NCBI RefSeq assembly: GCF_040225985.1
Contig: NZ_JBBPEU010000003.1
Coordinates: 124,001 to 188,000 of the forward strand
Reading direction: 5' to 3'
DNA from: Shimia sp040225985
GTDB taxonomy: Bacteria; Pseudomonadota; Alphaproteobacteria; Rhodobacterales; Rhodobacteraceae
Length of the DNA: 64,000 bases
Part shown: piece by piece, positions 25,727 to 33,484 of the stretch
Position numbering within the stretch: the stretch's first letter is position 1
How the letters are laid out: the number at the start of each line of letters is the position of its first letter
Position numbers and translations under genes: made by a program
Notes under the pieces: generated by a model
Told to the model about the DNA's origin: nothing
The model's database searches: none
The model's input: only the letters and a program-made list of their open reading frames with translations

Positions 25727-26314
25727 ATGCTGCTGCTAATCGATAACTACGACAGTTTCACCTACAACCTTGTGCATTACCTGGGCGAACTTGGCGCGGA
25801 TGTGCAGGTACACCGCAATGACGCCCTGACCGTGCAGGATGCGATGGGGATGAAACCGGCAGGCATCCTGTTATCCCCCGGCCCCTGCGACCCCGATCAG
25901 GCCGGTATCTGCCTGGCCCTGACCGAGGCCGCCGCCGAAACCCGCACGCCCTTGATGGGGGTTTGCCTCGGGCACCAAACCATCGGCCAGGCCTTTGGCG
26001 GCAAGGTGGTGCGCTGCCACGAGATCGTGCACGGCAAGATGGGACAGATGCACCACACCGGCAAAGGCGTGTTCAAGGGCCTGCCCAGTCCGTTCGACGC
26101 GACGCGCTATCACTCGCTGGTGGTCGAACGCGAGAGTCTGCCTGACTGTCTTGAAGTCACGGCCGAGCTTGAGGACGGCACCATCATGGGCCTGCAACAC
26201 CGCACGCTTCCCATCCAAGGCGTCCAGTTCCACCCCGAGTCGATCGCCTCGGAGCACGGTCACGCCATGCTGCGGAACTTTCTCGACATGATGCCCGCGA
26301 CCGAGGAGGCCTGA
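25727..26314 (+). CDS. trpG: Anthranilate synthase component II (glutamine amidotransferase)
   Basis: Supplies ammonia from glutamine to TrpE. The 195-aa class I amidotransferase has the oxyanion motif LLSPGPCDP, nucleophile Cys80 in GVCLGHQTIGQAFGG, and the His169/Glu171 pair in VQFHPES. The ATG at 25727 begins MLLLIDNYDSFTYNL, the classical N-terminus. The frame is open 1.8 kb upstream, but that part is antisense to the two minus-strand genes and is not coding. It heads the run trpG-trpD-ung-trpC-moaC-moeA, with trpD 3 bases downstream. Confidence 0.95.
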   Translation: MLLLIDNYDSFTYNLVHYLGELGADVQVHRNDALTVQDAMGMKPAGILLSPGPCDPDQAGICLALTEAAAETRTPLMGVCLGHQTIGQAFGGKVVRCHEIVHGKMGQMHHTGKGVFKGLPSPFDATRYHSLVVERESLPDCLEVTAELEDGTIMGLQHRTLPIQGVQFHPESIASEHGHAMLRNFLDMMPATEEA

Positions 26315-26317
26315 TCC

Positions 26318-27340
26318 ATGAGCGACGCCCTGAAACCCCTGATCGGTGCGGCGGCAGACGGCCCGCTGACCCGGCACGAGGCCGAAGCGGCCTTTCAGAT
26401 CCTGTTTGACGGCGAGGCCACGCCCAGCCAGATCGGCGGGCTGTTGATGGCGCTGCGCACGCGGGGCGAAACGGTGGATGAATATGCCGCTGCCGCTGCC
26501 GTGATGCGCGCCAAGTGCCATGCTGTGAAAGCCCCCGAGGGCGCGATGGATATCGTGGGCACGGGCGGTGATGGCAAGCACACGCTGAACATCTCGACCG
26601 CGACGGCCTTTGTCGTGGCGGGCGCAGGCGTGCCCGTGGCAAAACACGGCAACCGCAACCTCAGCTCGAAATCGGGCACGGCGGATGTGCAGGGCCAGAT
26701 GGGCATCAACGTAATGGTCGGCCCCGCCGTGGTGGAAAAGGCGCTGGCCGAAGTGGGCATTGCCTTCATGATGGCCCCGATGCACCACCCCGCGATTGCC
26801 CATGTGATGCCCACGCGGCAGGAACTGGGCACGCGTACGATTTTCAACATTCTTGGCCCCCTCACCAACCCCGCCGGTGTCACCCGGCAACTGACCGGCG
26901 CTTTCAGCCGTGATCTGATCCGCCCGATGGCGGAAACGCTGGGCCAGTTGGGCAGCGAACATGCGTGGCTGGTGCACGGGTCGGACGGCACGGACGAATT
27001 GACCATCACCGGAGTCAGCTGGGTCTCGGCGCTGGAAAAGGATGGATCGGTTCGGGATGTGGAGCTGCACCCCGAAGATGCGGGTCTGCCCGTGCACCCG
27101 TTCGAGGCCATCGTGGGCGGCACGCCCGAGGACAACGCCAACGCCTTCCGCGCGCTGCTGGACGGTGAAGCGAGCGCCTATCGCGACGCGGTGCTGCTGA
27201 ACGCAGCCGCGGCGCTGGTGGTGGCAGATGCCGTGGGCGACCTGCGCGAAGGCGTTGAAAAGGCACGCGAAAGCATCGACAGCCGCGCGGCCAAGGCCAA
27301 AGTTGCAGGTCTGGCGCGTGTGACCTCGGACGCGGGGTGA
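26318..27340 (+). CDS. trpD: Anthranilate phosphoribosyltransferase
   Basis: Second step of tryptophan synthesis, transferring phosphoribose from PRPP to anthranilate. The 340-aa protein carries the signature DIVGTGGDGKHTLNIST, then the KHGNRNLSSKSGTADV segment that binds PRPP and magnesium, and HHPAIAHVMPTRQELGTRT. It is tightly coupled to trpG. A strong hairpin follows at 27385-27413 before ung. Confidence 0.96.
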   Translation: MSDALKPLIGAAADGPLTRHEAEAAFQILFDGEATPSQIGGLLMALRTRGETVDEYAAAAAVMRAKCHAVKAPEGAMDIVGTGGDGKHTLNISTATAFVVAGAGVPVAKHGNRNLSSKSGTADVQGQMGINVMVGPAVVEKALAEVGIAFMMAPMHHPAIAHVMPTRQELGTRTIFNILGPLTNPAGVTRQLTGAFSRDLIRPMAETLGQLGSEHAWLVHGSDGTDELTITGVSWVSALEKDGSVRDVELHPEDAGLPVHPFEAIVGGTPEDNANAFRALLDGEASAYRDAVLLNAAAALVVADAVGDLREGVEKARESIDSRAAKAKVAGLARVTSDAG

Positions 27341-27384
27341 CATTCGTGAAACAGAGGCATGCGACCACCCGAGGTGGGTGCGAC

Positions 27385-27413
27385 TGCACCCGCCTGTGGG
27401 GCGGGCGGGTGCA
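27385..27413 (+). other. Strong hairpin between trpD and ung
   Basis: TGCACCCGCC (27385-27394) pairs perfectly with GGCGGGTGCA (27404-27413) around a 9-base loop. There is no T-run after it, so it is more likely an RNA-stability or processing element, or a partial attenuator, than a full terminator. It lies 45 bases after trpD and 36 bases before the ung start. Confidence 0.5.
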
Positions 27414-27449
27414 TGCCGGAATGATGCGCTTCCCGGCGAGGCACGTCAC

Positions 27450-28103
27450 ATGACACCACTCTCCCCCCCCGCCACATGGGCCCACCTGCCGTTCTTTACC
27501 CGTGACCTGCCCGCGATCAATGCCGCACTGGCCGCAGACACGCGCGTGATATTGCCCCCGCGCGATCAGGTCTTTGCGGCGCTGGACCATTGCGCCCCCC
27601 ACGAGGTCAGAGTTGTGATCCTCGGACAGGACCCCTATCCCACCCCCGGCCATGCGCACGGGCTGTCCTTTTCTGTTGCACCCGATGTGCGCCCGCTGCC
27701 CCGCAGCCTGACCAATATCTACAAGGAAATGCAGGCCGATCTGGGACAGGTGCCGCCCAATGGCGACCTGCGCGGCTGGGCGCGGCAGGGCGTCTTGTTG
27801 CTGAACACCGTGCTGACCGTGCCGGCAGGCGCGGCCAACGGGCACAAGGCGCTTGGCTGGCAGAAACTGACCCATGAAATTCTGGCCGAGGTGTCGCAAC
27901 GCCCGACCGCCTTTGTCCTCTGGGGCCGGCAGGCACAGGCCCTGTCCCCGCACATTCACGCGGGCGATCACCTCTTGATCGAAACCGCCCATCCCTCTCC
28001 GCTTTCGGCGCGAAAAGGGTTCTTTGGGTCCCGCCCTTTTTCGCGTATCAACAACTGGCTCGCCCGGCGCGGCGAATCCCAAATCAACTGGACGACCACA
28101 TGA
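27450..28103 (+). CDS. ung: Uracil-DNA glycosylase, family 1
   Basis: Removes uracil from DNA. The 217-aa protein has the catalytic water-activating loop GQDPYPTPGHAHG (Asp61, Tyr63), the uracil-binding LLLNTVLTV strand and the DNA-intercalation loop HPSPLSARKGFFGS. Length is normal. The ATG at 27450 gives the expected N-terminus, whereas the frame upstream lies inside the hairpin region. Its last codons overlap the trpC start by 4 bases (ATGA), so it is embedded in the trp run. Confidence 0.95.
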   Translation: MTPLSPPATWAHLPFFTRDLPAINAALAADTRVILPPRDQVFAALDHCAPHEVRVVILGQDPYPTPGHAHGLSFSVAPDVRPLPRSLTNIYKEMQADLGQVPPNGDLRGWARQGVLLLNTVLTVPAGAANGHKALGWQKLTHEILAEVSQRPTAFVLWGRQAQALSPHIHAGDHLLIETAHPSPLSARKGFFGSRPFSRINNWLARRGESQINWTTT

Positions 28104-28918
28104 CCGCCACTGTTCTGGACAAAATCAAAGCCTACAAGCTCGAAGAAATTGCCGCAGACAAGGCCGCCAAACCACTGGCCGCCGTCGAGGCCGACGCGCG
28201 CGAGGCATCGCCCCCGCGCGGCTTTGCCGACGCGCTGTTCAAGGCGGCCCGCACAGGGTACGGGCTGATTGCCGAGGTCAAGAAAGCCTCGCCGTCCAAG
28301 GGGTTGATCCGGCCCGATTTCGATCCGCCCGCGCTGGCCAAGGCGTATGAAGATGGCGGCGCGACCTGTCTGTCGGTGCTGACCGACACGCCCAGCTTTC
28401 AGGGCGCCAAGGAATACCTCACGCAGGCCCGCGAGGCGACCAGCCTGCCTGCCCTGCGCAAGGATTTCATGTATGACACCTATCAGGTGGCCGAGGCGCG
28501 CGCCCTTGGGGCCGACTGTATCCTGATCATCATGGCCTCGGTCAGTGACGCACAGGCGCAGGAACTCGAAGAGGCCGCGTTCAGCTGGGATATGGACGTG
28601 CTGATCGAGGTGCATGACGCCGAGGAACTGGAACGCGCGACCAAGCTGAAATCGCCCCTGATGGGCATCAACAACCGCAATCTCAAAACATTCGAAACCA
28701 CGCTCGACACCACGCGCACCCTGTCGAAACTGGTGCCCGCCGAGCGGCATATCGTGTCGGAAAGCGGGCTGAACACGCCCGGGGATCTGGCGGATATGGC
28801 CCGCTATGGCGCGCGCATCTTCCTGATCGGGGAAAGCCTGATGCGTCAGGACGACGTGACCGCCGCCACGCGCGCGCTGCTGGCCGATCCGCTGACCCGC
28901 CCCGGGGGATTCTTCTGA
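28100..28918 (+). CDS. trpC: Indole-3-glycerol phosphate synthase
   Basis: Closes the indole ring in tryptophan synthesis. The 272-aa TIM-barrel enzyme shows GLIAEVKKASPSKGLIRPDFDP with the catalytic Lys and the phosphate-binding loop. LPALRKDFMYDTYQVAEA, MGINNRNLKTFE and VSESGLNTPGDL follow. It overlaps ung by 4 bases and moaC by 1 base, so translation is probably coupled along the operon. Confidence 0.96.
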   Translation: MTATVLDKIKAYKLEEIAADKAAKPLAAVEADAREASPPRGFADALFKAARTGYGLIAEVKKASPSKGLIRPDFDPPALAKAYEDGGATCLSVLTDTPSFQGAKEYLTQAREATSLPALRKDFMYDTYQVAEARALGADCILIIMASVSDAQAQELEEAAFSWDMDVLIEVHDAEELERATKLKSPLMGINNRNLKTFETTLDTTRTLSKLVPAERHIVSESGLNTPGDLADMARYGARIFLIGESLMRQDDVTAATRALLADPLTRPGGFF

Positions 28919-29394
28919 TGTCAGGTCTCACCCATTTCGACGGCAAGGGCGATGCCCATATGGTCGATGTGTCGGACAAGGCCGTCACCGACCGGATCGC
29001 CACCGCCGAGGGCTGGGTCCGCATGAAGCCCGAAACTCACGCCATCATCGCCGAAGGCCGCGCCAAGAAGGGCGATGTTCTGGGCGTGGCGCGTCTGGCC
29101 GGGATCATGGGGGCCAAACAATGTTCAAACTTGATCCCGCTCTGCCATCCCCTGCCGATCACCAAGGTGTCGGTAGAACTGACCCCCGACGCATCCCTGC
29201 CCGGCGTGAGGATTGAAGCCACCGTCAAGACTACCGGCCAGACCGGCGTCGAAATGGAAGCATTGACCGCCGTCAACGTCGCCGCCCTGACCGTCTATGA
29301 CATGTCCAAGGCCGTGGACAAGGACATGGAAATCGGCGGCATCCGCGTGATCCTGAAAGACGGCGGCAAATCCGGGAGATACGAGGCCACATGA
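28918..29394 (+). CDS. moaC: Cyclic pyranopterin monophosphate synthase
   Basis: Works with MoaA in the first stage of molybdenum cofactor synthesis, forming cyclic pyranopterin monophosphate. The 158-aa protein has the MoaC marks FDGKGDAHMVDVSDK at the start, AGIMGAKQCSNLIPLCHPLPITKV, GVEMEALTAVNVAALT, and VDKDMEIGGIRV with the catalytic Lys/Asp. The start overlaps the trpC stop (TGATG) and the end overlaps moeA by 4 bases. Confidence 0.95.
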   Translation: MSGLTHFDGKGDAHMVDVSDKAVTDRIATAEGWVRMKPETHAIIAEGRAKKGDVLGVARLAGIMGAKQCSNLIPLCHPLPITKVSVELTPDASLPGVRIEATVKTTGQTGVEMEALTAVNVAALTVYDMSKAVDKDMEIGGIRVILKDGGKSGRYEAT

Positions 29395-30566
29395 TCCCGG
29401 TTTCCGAAGCTCTCGATCACCTCTTTGCGCTGGCGGCCCCGCTTGAGGTCGAAACCGTGCCCCTGTCTGCCGCCAATGGTCGCGTTCTGGCGCGGGCCGT
29501 GCAGGCCAACCGCGACCAGCCGCCGTTTTCGGCCTCGGCCATGGATGGCTATGCGCTGCGCGATGCCGACGTGCGGGACGGTGCCTCGTTTGACGTCATT
29601 GGCGAGGCCGCGGCAGGGCACAGGTTTGAAGGCGCAGTGGACGCGGGTCAGGCGGTGCGCATCTTTACCGGCGCGCCCGTGCCCGAGGGTGCGGATCGCG
29701 TCGTCATTCAAGAGGATGTGATCCGCGAGGGTGACAGGATCACGCTGCTCGACACTCTGGACAGCGGGTTTCATATCCGCCCCGCCGGAGGTGACTTTGC
29801 CAGGGGCGCCGAAATTGCCGCGCCGCGCCGTCTGCGCCCTTCGGATATCGCGCTGATGGCGGCGATGAACATTCCCGAGGTGCCGGTCACGCGCCGCCCT
29901 CGCGTTGCGATCATGGCCACGGGGGACGAGTTGGTCATGCCGGGCGAGACCCCCGGCCCCGACCAGATCATCGCCTCGAACAGTTTCGGCCTTCAGGCCA
30001 TGTTGCGCGACCTCGGCGCCGAGGCCCGCCTGCTGCCGATTGCCCGCGACACGCATGCCTCGCTGGAAACCGCCTTTTCACTGGTGGATGATGCCGATCT
30101 GGTGCTGACCATCGGCGGTGCCTCGGTCGGCGATCATGATCTGGTCGGCGCAGTGGCGGCGGATTTGGGGATGGAGCGCAGTTTCTACAAGATCGCGATG
30201 CGTCCGGGCAAACCGCTGATGGCGGGGCGGCTGGCCGGAGGCGCGATGATGATCGGATTGCCCGGCAATCCGGTGTCTGCAATGGTCTGCGGGCATATCT
30301 TCGTGGCGCCGGTCGTGCGGAAAATGCTGGGTCTGGACGCAAGCCCGGCGCCGGAACTGGCCGCGCCGCTGGCCGCGGCCATAGGGCCAAACGGCCCGCG
30401 CCAGCACTACATGCGCGCCCGTGTCGAAAACGGCGAAATCACTGCTTTCACGCGCCAGGATTCCTCGCTTTTGACGGTCTTGTCTGACGCCAATGCCCTG
30501 TTGGTCCGGCCCCCTAACGATCCGGTCCGCGCCGCAGGCGAGATCCTGCGCTATGTGCCGATCTGA
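29391..30566 (+). CDS. moeA: Molybdopterin molybdenumtransferase
   Basis: Inserts molybdate into adenylylated molybdopterin. The 391-aa protein has the MoeA N-terminal region with FSASAMDGYALRDADV and the IFTGAPVPEGADRVVIQED motif. The MogA-like domain follows with IASNSFGLQAML and TIGGASVGDHD, then the C-terminal beta-barrel after GLPGNPVSAMV. The start overlaps moaC (ATGA). The stop is 19 bases before the first LexA box of lexA, so moeA is the last gene of the coupled run. Confidence 0.95.
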   Translation: MIPVSEALDHLFALAAPLEVETVPLSAANGRVLARAVQANRDQPPFSASAMDGYALRDADVRDGASFDVIGEAAAGHRFEGAVDAGQAVRIFTGAPVPEGADRVVIQEDVIREGDRITLLDTLDSGFHIRPAGGDFARGAEIAAPRRLRPSDIALMAAMNIPEVPVTRRPRVAIMATGDELVMPGETPGPDQIIASNSFGLQAMLRDLGAEARLLPIARDTHASLETAFSLVDDADLVLTIGGASVGDHDLVGAVAADLGMERSFYKIAMRPGKPLMAGRLAGGAMMIGLPGNPVSAMVCGHIFVAPVVRKMLGLDASPAPELAAPLAAAIGPNGPRQHYMRARVENGEITAFTRQDSSLLTVLSDANALLVRPPNDPVRAAGEILRYVPI

Positions 30567-30584
30567 GAGGCTCTGTCACGGGAT

Positions 30585-30637
30585 GTTCCCGCGATGTTCG
30601 CAAAATATTTGACACAAAACGAGAACATGCGTAGAAC
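30585..30637 (+). promoter_or_regulatory. lexA promoter with two LexA boxes
   Basis: GTTC-CCGCGAT-GTTC (30585-30599) and, inverted, GAAC-ATGCGTA-GAAC (30623-30637) are both exact matches to the alphaproteobacterial SOS box GTTC-N7-GTTC. Between them TTGACA (30609-30614) forms a perfect -35, and TAGAAC (30632-30637), 17 bases on, forms a -10 lying inside the second box. LexA bound there would block RNA polymerase, giving the expected autorepression. Confidence 0.9.
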
Positions 30638-30676
30638 ATTGGCATAGACCTGCGGTTTTCAAAACGGGGACATGCC

Positions 30677-31390
30677 ATGCTGACCAAGAAACAGCTCGAC
30701 CTGCTGGAGTTCATCCACACACGTTTGCAACGCGACGGGGTGCCCCCCAGTTTTGACGAGATGAAAGATGCGCTCGACCTCAGGTCGAAATCGGGGATTC
30801 ACCGCCTGATTACGGCTCTGGAAGAACGCGGGTTCATCCGCCGCCTGGCGCACCGTGCCCGCGCCATCGAGATCGTGAAACTGCCCGAGAGCATGGGCGG
30901 CGCCCCGAGCGCGCCCAAGGGCGGGTTTGACCCCAAGGTGATCGAAGGCCCACACCCCTCGCCCACGCAGCCTGCGAATATCACGCCGCAGGAAATCGTG
31001 ATGCATGCCCGCGAACTGCCCGTGATGGGCAAGATCGCCGCCGGTGTCCCGATTGAAGCGATAAGCCATGTAGACCACCACGTCGCGGTGCCGGGGCAGA
31101 TGCTGCGCAGTTCGGGCAACCACTATGCGCTTGAGGTCAAGGGCGACTCGATGATTGAGGCGGGGATCAACGATGGCGACGTCGTCATCATCCGCGAAAC
31201 CACCACCGCCGATAACGGCGATATCGTCGTCGCACTGGTCGAGGATCAGGAAGCGACGCTCAAGAAATTCCACCACAATGGCAGTTCGATCGCGCTCGAG
31301 GCGGCGAACCCCGCCTATGAAACCCGCGTCTACCCCGAGGACAAGGTTAAGGTACAGGGCTGTCTTGTGGGTCTCATCCGCACTTACTGA
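30677..31390 (+). CDS. lexA: LexA repressor
   Basis: SOS repressor of 237 aa. The N-terminal winged helix (residues 1-65) is of the alphaproteobacterial type (PPSFDEMKDALDLRSKSGIHRLI). The C-terminal S24 peptidase domain has the Ala122-Gly123 self-cleavage site in KIAAGVP, nucleophile Ser158 (KGDSMIEAG) and Lys196 (EATLKKF). RecA filaments trigger its autocleavage after DNA damage. GGGGA precedes the ATG at 30677. Its 3' end overlaps the convergent comEC by 7 bases. Confidence 0.96.
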   Translation: MLTKKQLDLLEFIHTRLQRDGVPPSFDEMKDALDLRSKSGIHRLITALEERGFIRRLAHRARAIEIVKLPESMGGAPSAPKGGFDPKVIEGPHPSPTQPANITPQEIVMHARELPVMGKIAAGVPIEAISHVDHHVAVPGQMLRSSGNHYALEVKGDSMIEAGINDGDVVIIRETTTADNGDIVVALVEDQEATLKKFHHNGSSIALEAANPAYETRVYPEDKVKVQGCLVGLIRTY

Positions 31391-33444
31391 CGCCAACGCA
31401 AATCCGCGCTGTTCCACATCCGCCGCCCGCTGACCTCGCGGGCGGTCTTTTTTTGCCACGTCCCGCCGGGCAATGGGTGCAGGGCGATGGCGCCTGTCTC
31501 GCGCAGGCGGTCGGGATCATAGACATCGCACGGCAGCTCTCGCCCGAGGGGCTGGTTGGTGACAAGGATCAGATCCGACGCGCAGGTCTGTTGCGCCGCA
31601 ACGGCGCTCTTGCCGGTCAGGTGCAGGATCGGGATCGCGAGATCATCGTGCCAACGTGCCGCTGCCGCGGCCTGCGTGCCCCCGTCCCCGTCGTTTTCAA
31701 GCCAGTTCAGCGCCACGAACCCCTGCCCCCGCGCCTTGCTGAGCGCGCGGCCCCCAGGTGTCATCACCCCGACGATCCCGCCACTGTCGGCGATCAGGAT
31801 CACCGGGCGGTCGGTCTTGGCCCACAGGACAATGGCCAGCAACACGCCCCCGAAACCCAGCCATCGCATACGCCCCTGCCACAGGATGACCCACAGCATC
31901 CCAAGCGTGAAGACCGGAAGGAAGAGTTTTGGCGGGCTTGGCAAATGGCCCTGCGCGCCATCCAGCGCAGCCACATACCCTGCCACGGTCAGGATCGCGC
32001 GCAGACCCTGCTCCATCGCCCAAAGACCGACCCCCTCAAGCCCCAGCGGCGCAAGGCAGGCAGCGGCCACGGCGGCGGGTGCCACGATCAGTCCCATGAT
32101 CGGCATCGCCAGAAGGTTCGCGGGCAACCCGTAATGCGCAACTACGTTGAAATGCGCTGCGGCATAGGGCGCGGTGGCCAGCCCCGCCACGGCCGAGGAC
32201 ACGACCAGCGCCGCCGTGGACCGCAGCCGGCGCGGGCCAAGCGTCCAGCCCTTGTCTCGGATCAGGCTAAAGACCGCCACCAAACCCGTGGTCGCGGCAA
32301 AGGACATCTGGAACCCCGGCCCCAACAACGCCTCGGGGCGCAGCACCAGAATGATCAGGGCCGCCATCGCCACGGCGCGCAGCGACAGGGCGCGCCGGTC
32401 CAGCAGGATGGCGCAAAGTGCGACCGCAGCCATGACAAAGGCGCGCTGGGTGGCGACACTGCCCCCCGATAGAAGAAGGTAGGCCGCCGCCGCGACCAGC
32501 GCGACCACGGCGGCGACCTTCTTGGCCGATAGGCGCAGGGCCACGGGCGGCACGAGCGTCAACACCAACCGCACCGCCGCAAAGACCACCCCCGCCAACA
32601 GCCCCATATGCAGGCCGGAAATCGCCAGAAGATGGGCGAGGTTCGACGCTCGCAGCGCCTCGGTCGTGGTCTGGTCCAGCCCGCTGCGGTCGCCCGTGGT
32701 GATGGCCGCCGCTACCCCCGCGACGTCGGGCACCATGCGGCTTTGGATTGCTTCGGACAGGGACATGCGAAAAGCAAACACCCTGTCACCCCCGGCACGG
32801 GGTCTCACCGTCAGAACCGGTGTACGGGTATAGCCCACCGCCCCGATGCCCATGAACCATGCATGACGCTGGAAATCGAATCCGCCGGGTTCGACCGGCC
32901 CTGAAGGCGGCGACAGATGCGCCGTCATCATCACCACCATGCCCGGCGCAGGCGTGATGAACCCCTGTTCCCCGTGCAGCGCCACACGCACCTTGCCGGG
33001 TGTGCGGTCTGGTGTGGTGTTTTCAAGCTGCACATCAGCCAGCGTCAGGCGCAGGGCATCCGTGGCCGACCGGTCAATGCCCACGATCCGCCCCTGCACC
33101 GCGCCATAATAGCGCCAGTCCAGAACCGGGGCCTGCACCAGATGCGCCCTGAACGCAGCCAGACACAGCCCCAGACACACCAGGGCCACGGCCCAGACCA
33201 GGGGCGAAAACGCGCCGCGCAGGGCCACCGCCACGCCCGTGCAGATCACACCAGAGGCAGCGCAGGCCGCGAGCACAGCAAAGCCGGGTTCAAAGGGCAG
33301 CGCGAAATAGGCCCCCACCCCGATCCCCAGAAAGACCGGCGCCCAGGCAAAGAGATGCCCGCTCTGCCCCAGAAGGGCCGCTTCAACCCCTGCAAAAATG
33401 CGCAAGCCTTGTCCTCTCTCGGGCAGGTCGCTAGACAGGCCCAA
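31384..33444 (-). CDS. comEC: ComEC/Rec2 family DNA-uptake channel protein
   Basis: A polytopic inner-membrane protein of 686 aa. It has an N-terminal OB-like DUF4131 region (about residues 90-200, with RIVGIDRSATDALRLTL). The Competence transmembrane domain follows (about 230-500), starting near NLAHLLAISGLHMGLLAGV, the most conserved motif. The C-terminal part resembles a metallo-beta-lactamase fold but lacks an obvious HxHxDH motif. ComEC passes single-stranded DNA into the cytoplasm. In Rhodobacter capsulatus the homologue is needed to receive DNA from gene transfer agents. The apparent start is a TTG at 33444, which is uncertain. It is divergent from gltX across a CtrA-like site. Confidence 0.9.
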   Translation of the reverse strand: MGLSSDLPERGQGLRIFAGVEAALLGQSGHLFAWAPVFLGIGVGAYFALPFEPGFAVLAACAASGVICTGVAVALRGAFSPLVWAVALVCLGLCLAAFRAHLVQAPVLDWRYYGAVQGRIVGIDRSATDALRLTLADVQLENTTPDRTPGKVRVALHGEQGFITPAPGMVVMMTAHLSPPSGPVEPGGFDFQRHAWFMGIGAVGYTRTPVLTVRPRAGGDRVFAFRMSLSEAIQSRMVPDVAGVAAAITTGDRSGLDQTTTEALRASNLAHLLAISGLHMGLLAGVVFAAVRLVLTLVPPVALRLSAKKVAAVVALVAAAAYLLLSGGSVATQRAFVMAAVALCAILLDRRALSLRAVAMAALIILVLRPEALLGPGFQMSFAATTGLVAVFSLIRDKGWTLGPRRLRSTAALVVSSAVAGLATAPYAAAHFNVVAHYGLPANLLAMPIMGLIVAPAAVAAACLAPLGLEGVGLWAMEQGLRAILTVAGYVAALDGAQGHLPSPPKLFLPVFTLGMLWVILWQGRMRWLGFGGVLLAIVLWAKTDRPVILIADSGGIVGVMTPGGRALSKARGQGFVALNWLENDGDGGTQAAAAARWHDDLAIPILHLTGKSAVAAQQTCASDLILVTNQPLGRELPCDVYDPDRLRETGAIALHPLPGGTWQKKTAREVSGRRMWNSADLRWRQ

Positions 33445-33462
33445 ACGCTAGTCCATCCTTGG

Positions 33463-33477
33463 TTACGGAAAGGTTAA
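33463..33477. promoter_or_regulatory. CtrA-like site between comEC and gltX
   Basis: Read on the minus strand it is TTAA-CCTTTCC-GTAA, matching TTAA-N7-TTAA at 7 of 8 positions. It lies 19 bases from the apparent comEC start and 8 bases from the gltX start. CtrA control of competence genes is known in Rhodobacter capsulatus, which makes comEC the likelier target, but a one-mismatch site alone is weak evidence. Confidence 0.35.
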
Positions 33478-33484
33478 TCCCCGC

